Origin: Eudorina sp. 2006-703-Eu-15 | Taxonomy: Eukaryota > Chlorophyta > Chlorophyceae > Chlamydomonadales > Volvocaceae | Assembly: GCA_003117195.1 (NCBI GenBank) | Contig: BDSI01000024.1 | Span: 1,153,168 to 1,217,167 of the forward strand | Length of the DNA stretch: 64,000 nt | Direction of reading: 5' to 3' | In this document: positions 51,799 to 63,500 of the stretch, one piece after another | How the letters are laid out: the number at the start of each line of letters is the position of its first letter | How positions within the stretch are numbered: position 1 is the stretch's first letter | The notes under the pieces: generated by a model | What the model was told of the DNA's origin: nothing | Databases searched by the model: none | Seen by the model: only the letters and a program-made list of their open reading frames with translations | Translations under genes and position numbers: made by a program

Positions 51799-54700
51799 TC
51801 ACGGAGGGGCCTCAGCAGCAGCAGCAGCCGCAACAGCGCGCCGGCCGGCCCCCCGGCCTCCTCCGCCTCCCCCGCCTTTCCTCCTCCGGCCCCCCGACCC
51901 TCTCAGCCCGTATTTGCTCCAGTCCACCCCGCATTTGAGGCGGTAGGGCCGCGGCTGGAATTGCGCATAGAAGACGAAGAACTTCCAGGCCTCGTGGTGG
52001 GTCACACCCACCACATCGGGATTGGCCTGAGGGGGGGCCGTGGGGTGAGGGGGGCGTGGCCCAGGTTGTGTGTGCTCTACGTGTGTTATTGCAGAATTTA
52101 GCAGCGACACACGAGGCCAGTGACACGACGTGAGTATGTGTACACCCGGCCACCCACCCCACCCCCCGTTGCTGCACCGCCCATTCCAGCGGGGCGAAGT
52201 CTGCGCATCGCAAGACCGCAGCCACCGTCTCAGCGGTCCGAGCCCGAATCCCCTCCCCCTCCCCTCGCCCTCGCCCTCCCCTCGCCCTCGCCCTCCCCCT
52301 CGCCCTCCCCCTCCCCTCGCCCTCCTCCTCCCCCTCGCCCTCCTCCTCACCTGCAGGAAGTAATCGGCGTCGAAGCAGCCCTCCCCCTGTGCCACCGCCA
52401 CCAGCACCCCGGCCAGCTTGTACTCGGCGGACATCCAGTGGTAGCGGTTGCGGGCCGCCAGCTCCCAACGGTCGGGCTCCGGAACCACCACCACCATCGA
52501 CGGCGTCGCCGCTGCCGCCGCCGCCGCCGCTGCGTCGGCCCCTCCGTCCGCCGCGCCGTCCATTCCCGTGACGTTGGCGCCAGGGAGGGCCGCTGAGTGC
52601 GGCGATGCGCGGGGACCGCCCTCCCCGCCGCTGGTGGCCCCCTGCGGCCGCCCCGTGGCGGCTTCCTGTCGGGCGATGGAGCGCAGGTGAGGGGCGCCGC
52701 GGTCGGCCTCCGCAGCTGCCTGCGAGGCGGTGGCGGCCACACGCGGTTATGGGGATCCGTCGCGAGGGAGGAACGTGAGCGGCGCCAGGGGAGGGAGCGG
52801 AGGCGGCGGGAGATCGTGGAGGGGGAGGAGGGAAGAGGGGGGAAAGGCAGCAGGGGGAGGAGTACCTGGCGGTTCCGGGGAAGTACGGCCACCATATGTA
52901 GACATAGCAGTGCACCGTCAGGGCGACAGGGTTAACGCTGGTGTCGGGGGTTTTAGGGCCGGGTGAGAGAGAGAGAGAGTATATTGGGGTGTTGGAGTCC
53001 AGGGGTACATGTACGGACGCCAGGCAGGCGACGCGTGAATATATCTGCCGTACGATCTGCCGTACGAGCTCCGGGGCGGTGACTCACACCCACTCACCAG
53101 CATCCATTCGGAGTAAGTGCGCACGAACTCGGCAGCCGCGCCGTAAGGCATGTCGACATCGTCGTACTCGCTAACGGGCAGGAACATGATCTCGTACGGC
53201 AGCAGGGACACGCCGTCGCTGGCACGTTCCACCAACGGGGCCAAGCTGCGCCGCGCCGTGAGGGAGCATTTTGGGATTTGTTAATAATAAATGTGTTTGG
53301 GGTTTGCGATTAAATGCTCTGCGCGGAGGTTGTCCTAGTTCCGAGAGCACCACCGTTCAATCGCTTCGCACATCAGTCGTTCTATCACTACCCTCACTGC
53401 CCCAAAACACCGCTGCGTTGGTCACAACATGGTCTGACTGCCAAAGTGCCACCGACCGAAGAACATGTCCCCACGAACACCCACCAACATCCCAGGCCGG
53501 GGCCCCCGAGCAGCTGCACTGCCCCGGGGTGGAACCCGCGTCTGCCCCCGGGGTTAAAAACCTCGCCGCTGTGCATACATACATCTCCCCGCATCGCCAG
53601 ACAGTGCCCGCATGTGCGCGTGATGGGGTCAGGACACCGGTGCACGTGCACACGTGGGCGCCACGGATATTGGGGCCCCGCTGCGATGGGCCCCGCCGAT
53701 GGATCCCCCCCGCTAAACAAAACCGCAGCCACCTCGGGAATGTGCGATTGGATAACAGCATCTATGATTCATTAACTTGCATTAGGCGAGACACGGGTGA
53801 AGCATTTACCGTACATTGGCAGGCGGAGCGCGCACCCAAGCGTCCCCAAGAGCTTTCAACGCCCACACATGGGTGTTCCGCCACTGACCCGCAGCAGGTC
53901 GACTGACGCAGCAAGACGCAAGTGCGTAGCCGGTCGCCAGTCAGTCAGCCAGCTAGTCAGCCGGCCGGCCACCACCCGGCGTGTCCCTCCTGCCCGAAAC
54001 CCGCACACCCCCGACCCGATGACACCCCTCACCCGCCGTTGCAGGCCCACGTCCGCTGATCCGACCAGTCCACCCCCTGCTGCCGTACTGCCAAGGACGA
54101 CAGCCGCATGCCGGAGCCGGCCCCCAGCACCGCAGAGCTCCAGCTGCGCAAGCCGCGCATGGCCTCCAACTCCGCCTCCGTAAGGCCCTCCATGGCCAGT
54201 ACGGCGGCGGTATCGATCGCGCCGACCTCCATACTCCTCGTCCCAGGCTCCTCCTCCTCTGCCGCCGCCGCCGCTGGCGCAGCCGCTGGCCTGTCGGCCG
54301 CCCGCGGGCAGTCTGGCAGCTGGTCGGCGGGCAGTCGCAGCAGCTCCTCAATGGCGGCCTTTGGAAGCGCGAGGGAGGGGTCGCAGGTGCGGTGTGAGGC
54401 GGGGAGCGTAGGGTGGGCAGGGTAGGGCGGTCAGGGTAGGGCGGTCAGGGTAGGGCTTGGAGACGCTGAGGTGCCGTGGGGGTGGCGGAGGCGGAAAGAG
54501 GTCTCCGGGTCCGGTGAGATAGAACGGCAAGACGCGAGAGGCTACCTGGGTGCAGGGCCGCTGCGGGGTGCGGGTCAGTGCAGCGCAGCGCAGCGCGGCG
54601 CACCGAGGGGGGGAATGCGCGTGCGAGTCGGATGTGAAGGGAACTGACTGCAGGCCAGGGTTCTAGACATGGCGACGTCGGCAGGCGAAGGCCTGCCGGG

Positions 54701-56556
54701 GCAGTCAAGCAGATAGACAGCGGCGTGGATGCCCGTTTGCACGGCCACCGTCTGTTCGCCGGTATGACTGCACGACCTCCCCCCTCCCCCTTTCGCGGGT
54801 GATGGGAGGATGGGTGCGCAGTCCTTGGTAGGGGTTGATGAGATGAGGCCCCTACCGCGCCTACGAGCTATCTGAGCCCGAGGGAACGCCCGGTCGGGAC
54901 CCAGGGACCACCTTGTGACGGTTACCAAAACACACCGTCTGGATGCGGCCACCGCGCCTGACATGTGCCGGTGTCCGTGGACCACAGTCCCCAGCGGCCA
55001 GGCGGCCGGGCAGGGGCCCCAGGCACCCGGCTTTGCGTGCGGCCCTCGCCGCTTGGCGCCATCCCCAGGCTCCGCAACTCGGCGTCCACGGCCCACCCAA
55101 CCCCGCAAAATCTTCTCCCATGATCACAACCACATCCTCATACACATCCACGCACACACTCCTGCTCGGGTCTCTTACTTAAAAACTCCTGCTCCCATGA
55201 TTTGACTCCAGCCTACCCGGGATGCAACCAGCGCAGTGAACTCCAGGAAGGGGCTCAGGGGCGGCTCCACGCCCTCCAGCGCCCACCGCTCCGGAGGCTG
55301 GGCGCAGCTGACCACCCCGCCCCCCAGCCCCCCTGACCCGTCGAGGCCCGAGCCCAGGGCCACATGCCAGGTGAACGTATCCTGCGCAGGAGGGGCGCGG
55401 GGCAGTGCAGCGCCGCGGAGAGGACGGGACAGCGGTGGCACGGCCGCAGGTCGGGGCATGAGATGGTCATGGGTATCGCACGACAGTGAGCGGCACGAAG
55501 AGGTGCGCGGGCCGCGGTATAGGTACTAGCACAGCCGCTGTCCGACACGCGGTCAGGCAGTTACCCGGATGGGTCGAATCAGTGCGGGATTGGGAAACGG
55601 GCCTCACGCCTCACCGGTCCGGGGTTCGGTCCGGATCCCGTCCGGTCCACTCCAGACCGGGGGCATTGCATACTGCTGCATACTGCTACACACGTGAGGG
55701 ATGGGGAGGGATGGGGTTGGGTGGGGAGGGATGGGGAGGGATGGGGTTGGGTGGGGCATCCCACCCCCACACCCTGCCGCCCAGGATGCAAGACCCAGCA
55801 TCCGCATCCCCCTCCCGGCCAGCTGTCCTCGAAGCGAACCTCACCCGCAAGCCAGGGGGGATGAAGGGGCCTCTAACAGCGGAGCTGACCAAGACGACGC
55901 GCTCCGCGGGGGCCTTGTCCTCGCCGCGGTTGGACAGGTGCCACCGGACAAGGCTCAGGCCGCGACAGCTGCGGTCATGTTCGATGTAGCGTGCATGCGA
56001 GGGTAGGTCCGGGAGCAGAGAGAACTGCAGGGAGAGGGTCGAGTGGTCAACAGTGGGATGCGCAACACAGCGGTGGTGGGGAGGAAGGCAGGGTGTCGTG
56101 TCGGATGCGGGTTCAACGGAAAGGCTCGCGCTGTGCCCGGAGTATTATGCGGCGCATTTTACCTTTCGATGTCCCTTAGGAACCAGGATGTCGTAGTGAG
56201 CAGTGTTGTCGCGCGATACGGCCTGGGCACGCGCGTACCGAGCAAAGTTCGTTCACTAACGGCCCGTATGCAACCTGCCATCAGCAAGTCAGTCGAGCCA
56301 ACCGCACCTCAAGGAAGAAAAAGTAAAAGTTTTCAATGTAGGCTGCGTCAGAAAAGCTGAGAATGTAGATCACAAGCGTTGGGTGGGCTGGGTGCCGCAG
56401 TTGTCCTTCAGAATGTGCACTCGCCACAGCTAAGATAGGAGGCCTTGGTATACGGAACTTAATGTACAGGCATAATGCAGACAAGCACAAGAAACCTAGT
56501 GCAAGGGCTACATTGCCTGGCGCCCTTCTGGACGCAAGCTGTGTGAAAATTGTCAT
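51799..56556 (-). CDS. Type II membrane protein, glycosyltransferase-like algal/fungal family, 554 aa
   Basis: Exons: 56556-56308, 56024-55845, 55381-55217, 54358-54033, 53245-53098, 52719-52351, 52026-51799. All are GT..AG, phases agree, and the total is 1,665 nt with stop. Residues about 16-32 (ALALGFLCLSALCLYIKF) form a signal anchor. Then HPTLVIYILSFSDAAYIENF resembles the opening strand of nucleotide-sugar transferases. YIEHDRSCRGLSLVRWHLSN, SSAVRGPFIPPGLR, FTALVASR and GVDWSDQRTWACNGG recall motifs of an uncharacterised algal and fungal membrane family (from memory, not a search). FDADYFLQANPDV near residue 485 matches a motif often found beside glycosyltransferases. The C-terminus is Gly/Ala-rich. 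No DXD is obvious, so catalysis is unproven. An open stretch at 52885-52930 (YVYIWWPYFPGTA) could be an extra exon but does not fit the phases. Confidence 0.65.
54794..54848 (+). repeat. Inverted dispersed repeat, copy 1 (55 bp)
   Basis: Nearly perfect inverted match to 56952-57005, located in an intron of the glycosyltransferase-like gene. Confidence 0.9.
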
Positions 56557-56951
56557 AGGTACCGGTATCGATTGTGAGAGTCCCACACGCCCTGCGGATT
56601 GACATGTGCATGCTTGAACGCAAAAACTGTAGTTGACGATCAGTTTGAAGGTTACAACACAGCTTCTACATCCTGAAACTATTTAAATATACGCATTACT
56701 CGACAAGACGTATTTGACGACGTGAGGCATGCCGAAAGTTTGAACACCGCAATACATTATTAATCGCAAGTTTGCAACTGACTAACCGCTGCGGAAGTAG
56801 CAAATTGCGGAAGAGCAAAACGCGATCTTGCGATGTTGCGAACTTGCGATCTCGGCGGAGAGGCGGAACGCTGGAATGAAATTCACCGGAACGATTAATG
56901 TAACCGTTCCAAGGTGGGCCCGTATCCCGACCGCGTGATAGATCGCAGGCG

Positions 56952-57005
56952 CCTCATCTCATCAACCCCTACCAAGGACTGCGCACCCATCCTCCATCAC
57001 CCGCG
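56952..57005 (-). repeat. Inverted dispersed repeat, copy 2
   Basis: Reverse complement of 54794-54848 with about one mismatch. The pair brackets the first three exons of the glycosyltransferase-like gene. Confidence 0.9.
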
Positions 57006-57010
57006 GGGGG

Positions 57011-57102
57011 ACATGCAGCCATACCGGCCAACACACCAGGTTACCAGCGCGCCAGGATTGCCTCTCCTGGAAACCGCGCCAGACCCGCCGAATCACATGG
57101 CG
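57011..57102 (+). repeat. 90-bp direct repeat, unit 1
   Basis: Begins ACATGCAGCCATACC and includes CCAACACACCAG and GCGCCAGGATTG. Matches unit 2 at about 80-85 percent by eye, 217 bp apart. Confidence 0.85.
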
Positions 57103-57227
57103 GGGATGGCCCGATTTAGTCTTAACTGTTGCGAAGTGGGTTAAAGACCCTTTCACCGACCGGGCGATCCAACGCGCCGATGGCTTCATTGCATTCACCA
57201 CCAGTCCACCACCCCCTGGGGGAGTTT

Positions 57228-57319
57228 CATGCATCTATACCAGCCAACACACCAGCCTACTGGAGCGCCAGGATTGTTCCTCCTGGAAAGCGCACCAGAC
57301 CTGCCGAATCATTTGGCGT
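57228..57319 (+). repeat. 90-bp direct repeat, unit 2
   Basis: Matches unit 1: CCAACACACCAG, GCGCCAGGATTG, CTCCTGGAAA and GCCGAATCA are shared in the same order and spacing. Confidence 0.85.
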
Positions 57320-58677
57320 ACCCGTTCATCAGTCCACGAGGGCGTGAATCAGTCCACGAATGCCGTACTGTTGCAGCGATGGTGAACGGAAAGCGTGCAT
57401 GTGTGGAGCGTGTGATGGGCAGAAGAGACATGCAGATGAAAGCATAATGCATCAAGACTTCTTGCTTATACTGCCGTTGCGTATTACAGCAGTTAAAAGC
57501 TCAAGACACTACCCGCTTCGACAACACTTGCGTTCACCGAACTGGGACTTCTTGCCGACCAACACCAACCCAGTTGGTAAACTGCACTAGTAGCCGCGAG
57601 CATCAACAACGTACCCTATTTTGCACCGAGTGTGGGCGGCTGCGCCTCCCATACAACCCCCAAGCGTAACAGCACAGTGCTCGCACCGTGCCGACGGAGT
57701 TGCCTTCGGGCTCGCGGGGGAACCTTGGACGTACAGAGGCCACTGTCCCAGCAGCGGGACAAACCTCTCAGTACAATTGAATACTATTGGCCGTAAACCA
57801 CAACAGACATGCTCGCATGCGGCGGTAAGGTTGTCCCATGCCGCACACATGCACCGCTTCCACGCACTACGGCAGTTTATTCGCAAGAAACTGCCTATCT
57901 CCATGCTCGTTCCTCGCCTGGGGAAGTCAACCCTTCCTTCCGCGGTTCATCAGTTATCAGCTTCGGATGTCGCCGGACAGAATCCTCTGGGTCACTCCCA
58001 CATATGCCGACAGGTGAGGCGCCCCGGGACCGGCGGGTGCGGAGCCTACCCTCCTTCAAACGACCAAGGATTCCGTGGTTCCTCTCCGTCTCACAATTTC
58101 TGTGCCTGTCCCGTAGCGCACGCGGTGACTAACAAGGTGATGTTGCCTGTAGGCTGCGCGATGGAGGCTGGGCGGCGAACCATGGCGATGTGATTGCTTG
58201 GGCGCGGCGCGAGTCAGCTGACCTCCGCACTGGATCGGTGAAGAGCCCCACAGGAAGTGCACCACACGGGATTCCAGGATACATGGATGGTTAAGCAGTT
58301 GAATTTTTGCATAGCGGGAGGGGATTGTTTCCACTGCACGTCAGTGCACTCCAACGTCGCATGGGCACGAGTCTGAGTCCTGGCGAAAGCAAATGTAAGG
58401 TGAGCGGAAGATGCGTTCAGGCAGACCACAGAGCAGTTAAATTTGTCACGGGGGGAAGCAGCGAACGTACCAAAGGCGCGCAGGACTGCACGGAAGGACC
58501 GGTTGTTGTTTAACTGCCGAAGTACGGTCAGGGAAGCAGACCGTCTATTCCCCAAAGCTAGCTAACACTGCATAGGGAATTCTGACCCACAATCTTCTCA
58601 CAAATTCATGCCTATTATATTCTGTACAAAAAGTAAGGGAGTAGATTGTAGATAGCACTCACTTATCACAAAGGAAC

Positions 58678-59661
58678 ATGTCTGAGAGTTTACCTGAGAC
58701 GTTCAAAGAACCTGACATTACTGTTGACTCTAAAAAACTTGCGGTGCGTTGCGTGGCGGTTCAATCTTGGGCGACGTTGACACTTCTCTGGGTTTAAGTT
58801 TGGCACTGCTTTCTAAAAGGTAACATATATTCACTGGCTTTCTTTTGTTCCTACAGGAGCTTAACGAGCAGAAGGACGCGCTTCTTTCGAAGGTAGCCAC
58901 TTTGAAGAAGGAGCTCCAGGACTGGCGAACAAAGCTTGACACTCAAGTCAAGACATACAGGACGGTAAGTACAATAATTGCACATGTAGCTGTGGCATTT
59001 GCGAACTGGTCTTCAGGCTCCACCCTGGCCCTGGCCCCCAGGAAGTCGGTGACCTTCGGAAAACGCTGAACACCGAAGTGGAGGGTCTACGGGCGGAATT
59101 TATGGAGCTGAAGACGGCTCTGAAGCAGCAATTGGAACTGACGGCCGGGTTGGCTGCCCAGGTGCGTGACATTACCTTGGGGTCCCGTCCCTGACACGTA
59201 ATCGTGCTTTGTTTTCGGGCCGCACTCATGTACCTTGCCATTCTCTGGCATGTTTGCGTAAACGGATGTGTCGGGAATGCGTGCACTGTGCCTGGTGTCG
59301 CACTTCGGACGCTGGCCCAAACCGCATGGCCAGCTTACAGTGCCCCATCGGATGCGACGGGACAAAAGCACTCTCAACGGCTTTGGTAGACAATGGGGGG
59401 AAGGGGCCGCCGTCTTCATCATTTCACACAACCACCTGCGTCTATTCCTTGAAAGATGTGCGAAGTAACGGCATATGGCCCTCACATTACACATCCAGTG
59501 TCGGCGCTGCGACGAGTGGTCTGCCGGGTGCTATCTTGCAGACTACTGCCTCTGTAAGAAAACAACCCCTGAACCCAACCCGCCAACCTGTATCCTGCGC
59601 GCATGTGCAGGAAGTCAACGACGCTGAAGCACGTCTGGCGCACCTTCAGGCACAGGACTAA
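58678..59661 (+). CDS. Small coiled-coil protein, 114 aa, 4 exons
   Basis: Not recognised. Exons: 58678-58743, 58857-58964, 59042-59161, 59611-59661, all phase 0 with good GT..AG sites (donors GTGCGT, GTAAGT, GTGCGT). The first 20 residues (MSESLPETFKEPDITVDSKK) are acidic and short. From residue 22 to the end the protein is one heptad-rich helix: ELNEQKDALLSKVATLKKEL, then DLRKTLNTEVEGLRAEFMEL, ending ARLAHLQAQD. It has no Cys, no His and a single Trp (in ELQDWR). Size and composition resemble small coiled-coil subunits of ciliary or cytoskeletal assemblies, but nothing ties it to one. The clean splice phases and small spacing argue that it is a real gene. Confidence 0.68.
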
Positions 59662-60505
59662 ACTATGAGAGGACCGCAGATGTGGCGCGGCGGCGGGATC
59701 GAAGATCGCTCGGCGACTGCGAGCGCGGACCTGGGGCGTGTGGGCGCGTGTTCGACGGGAATGCTGATGGTGTAGCGCTTTAGTCGTGATACCGCACATG
59801 GTTCACACTTTTGCGGGTGACTTGGGTACGGGCAGCTGGGCGACCGGTGCGGCATTGAAATAGCTCCCGCACCTTACGCCTTGCACCGAAGCACAGGGGC
59901 GTTTGTGCCCCACACCCCACCTAGGGTTCCTTATTGGTACATAGTTAGTATCATGCGTATAGAATATTTTAACGAATCACCTTGATGCGTGCTGATATGG
60001 CGTTCGCGGCTCCGCGCTAGAACCTGTAGTATTTTACGCGAGGGCGCCATCCACGCGTGGGTGTTGCATGTGCATGCTAATGAGAAGAAGCGGGAGAAGG
60101 TTAGGAACTAGGCAATGTCTGGGCGCGTTTGGCGAGGGCGTCGACGTCGTCAACGGCATCTTTACAGCCGGTGTCCGTTGCAGAGCTATCGATCCGAAGC
60201 AAGGTGGCTTGGTACGGTACTGCATTACGGTTGCTACATGTATGTATGTCCTCCAGACGTGTAGCGTGTTACCGTGTTGTACGGCGGTCATGCGGTGCAG
60301 GGCTCCACAAATGCGATGCCAGGAAATCGGACCAGAACAGATTACCTGTAACTCTGTCCCTGTAATGCGGATACTTGTAACGAATGCATGTTAGCAATAT
60401 TTATGCGGTCAATTTGTCACGTTGAGAGTAAAGCGAAAATAACCGGATTACCACGCACTTGCGTTTTTGGACGTTTCACATAGCAAGTAATTCTGAAAAA
60501 TCATT
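59662..60505. other. Intergenic region upstream of the ABC1K gene
   Basis: 844 bp. 59940-59970 and 60390-60500 are AT-rich and precede the ABC1K ATG. No gene is seen. Confidence 0.6.
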
Positions 60506-63500
60506 ATGATGCAACAGTCGTTACAGCGTTGTCTGCGTGCTGGCGTTCCGTCACAGCGGCAATTGTGTGGTCGCGCACGTCGAGTTGAGGTGCATTGCCG
60601 GGCAACGAATTCCACTGCGAGCAACGCGAGCGCAAAGTCTCGCCCTGCTTACAGTTCTTCGTCCAGTAATGGTCGGAACACTTATGCAAGCGACCAATCA
60701 ACTCGTCCATCCAACGACGTGGCTTCCACCGACAGCCAGGCACAGCGGGTGGAGCAGCTGCGAGGGCTCGTTCAAGAAACGGTCCGCATTAGCATATCTA
60801 CGGGCCCGCGTGGTTTCTTCCGGGCGGTCCAAGCTGCCCAATCAATTGCTGCTCTAGCGGCAGAGTACTTGGCCAAGGGCAGCGTTGATCCATTGCCAGT
60901 TTTCTTGAGAAAATTGTTCGAGAAGCTGGGTGAGCTTGCCTGTCTTGTGCTGGAGGGTGCCTGGGTCATCCGTACAGTCGCGCGCCGGTAGTTGCATGCG
61001 CACACGACAGCAGGCTGGCTCGTGCCACCATAGTAGGCTGGACCATGTTGCCTCACAGAACCATCAAGGGAATGGAAGATTGCGGCGCCAGATGCGGGGA
61101 GAGGTCGCGGCGGAATGCATACTGTAAACTCATGTTGGAGGGTGCAGCGTCCTCTGGTGAGGCCACTAGGAAAGACTGCATGTCTCGGGCCTCAACGTCG
61201 GGAGGCAGCCCGCCCTTTTACATGGAGCTGTATGACGGGGCAAATTGCGGCGTGGGCGCGGCCATGCCGAGCCGCAACGTGTCCATGCTGGGCTTAAACG
61301 TGGCACCAATGCATTTCTGATATTCACCGTTTTCGATCGTGGGACCCATCCTCTGTTCGTACATGCATGAAACGCGCCCCACGGCCGGCCCACTGCGCCC
61401 TCCATACTTCTTCCCCAGGTGCGACCTACATCAAGCTGGGTCAGTTCATCGCCTCCTCACCGTCGCTCTTCCCCGACGAGTACGTCCTGGAGTTCCAGAA
61501 GTGCCTGGACAAGACGGAGCCGGTGCCGTACCCCGTGATCGAGCGCATCATCGAGCAGGTGCGTGACTTGCCGTACAAATAAAGCCCGTCCCTACTGCAG
61601 ACCCTGCATTCTCTTTCCGCCGCAGTCGGTCTCATCCATCTGTTCCGTCCCCCGTCTATGCCGCCTGCCATGGCTCTTGGCCCTGGCCCTTCTTGCCTTA
61701 GCTTGGAATGGTGTTGCGTAAGGGACCGGTGGTACTGCCCCACGCGCCTTCCGGGCGATCTGCCCCTTCCCTTGTCCCATCCACCACCTACTGATCACCC
61801 CTCCCGACCCCGATCCCCAGGAGCTGGGCCAGCCCTGGTCCAACGTGTTCGCTTCCATCGACCCCACCCCGCTGGCGAGCGCATCAGTGGCGCAGGTGCA
61901 TGCGGCGGTGCTGCGGGACTCCAACAAGCAGGTGTGGTGAGGTGCAGTGGCTGGGTGCAGAGGGTGCAGCAGGCTGGGCCCGGGCCTGCCGGGTCTGGGG
62001 ATGGTGACGAAGGGGGGCTTGGACTGTTCGGGCAAAATAAGTTGTAAACTTGCAAACAACATATACCATACGGGGGATGTCTGGTGGCTCACTTGAAAGA
62101 AGATATGGAGGTGGAAATGGCGGGCCCCCACCAACACGCATCATGATGTGGCGCGCGCAGTTTTGGGGTGATGGGTTAGTGACCTCTGGCCCTTCAATCC
62201 GTTTCAGCCAAGGAGCCTCAAGCAACCCGATAGGACCCACTCAGCCGGACCCAACGGAGTCGCCGGCCCTGACAAGCTCACGCCGCTCTTCGCGCGGATA
62301 GACCGCACGGCGCCGTGGGCCGCATGCACCCGCGCCTGACCCGCCTCACCTGTGGGCGCTGTATGTCCCGCTATCATGTCCCGGCACGCATTTCACGCAC
62401 GAGTCCTAACGCACCTAGCTATCAGCAACGGGCCCCTTGTGCGGTTCCCCGCGTGACACGAATGCGGTCTTTCCATGGGCCGCCGTGATCTGCTGAAGTG
62501 CCTTCGCCGGTAACACACAGTACGCATACCTCCCTCTTCCAACCGACGATGACGTCCATGGTCTGCGAAATGGACACCGTCATCGTTAATGAACAACTTG
62601 GCAGGACCAAGATCTTAACCGGATGTTTGCTTGCTCTGGCCGTCAAGCGCTGTTTGTCGAGGCGTACCCTTCGAACCCTCGTCCTTTCTTTTCCCCCACC
62701 GCCCTCCCCCGGCCCTTGGCCCCCATCCAGGTGGTGATCAAGGTGCTCAAGCCGGGCGTGGAGGATGTCCTGACCGCCGACATGTCCTTCGTGTACCTCA
62801 TGTCCCGCTACCTGGAGTTCCTGCAGCCGGAGCTGGGGCGGCTGAGCCTGACGGGGGTGCTGGAGGACATGCGCAACAGCATGATGGCGGAAGTGGACTT
62901 CACCCAGGTGTGTATGCTGAGCAACACCACCCACTGTATGTATGTGTGCGTCTGTTTCGGGGGTAGTTTGGGGGCGGAGGAAGTCTATGACTTCTTCTGA
63001 TGTCGCGGTCTCGCTTGATGAAGAGGGAGAGGTTAATAATACATGCACACATGCACACATACGTACACTGTGTGGAGGCGGGATGATCACAGCAGTTGCA
63101 CAGGGGTCGGGCGCGGGTTACTTGGGATACACCAGGGCCCGGGTGTGTTTTCCTTGCCTTGCTCTGCTCCGACCGCTGACTGTCGGTCGGACGGCCCCCC
63201 TACACCCCACACCCCGATCGACCCGTGGACCCCCAGGAGGCCACCCACTACCAGCACTTCGCCACCTTCCTTGACAGCCGAGGCTACCGGACCATCGCCA
63301 CCACACCCTACGTCTACCGTCAGATATCCACGCGCAGGTGCAACATAGATAGATAGCTGCAGCCTGCGAAAGCCGACGAGGCGCCGTGCAGTAGGCGTGA
63401 TCGGCCAAACCCCCTTTGGTGCCCTTCGTTGGCTGTTTGCGTTCGGCATCGCGTTTCCGGGTTCCGACGGAGAATGGGCATGCGCGGGGCCTTCCAGTAG

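Larger units (their letters stand above)
56557..58677. other. Intergenic region upstream of the glycosyltransferase-like and coiled-coil genes
   Basis: 56640-56910 is AT-rich and may hold the divergent promoters. The rest carries the 55-bp inverted repeat and a 90-bp direct repeat. No gene is supported. Confidence 0.55.

Noticed and set aside
52861..52932. Possible extra exon (YVYIWWPYFPGTA) in the glycosyltransferase-like gene
   Set aside because: With its only AG acceptor it would need phase 2 on both sides, but the neighbouring exons join cleanly in phase 0 without it.
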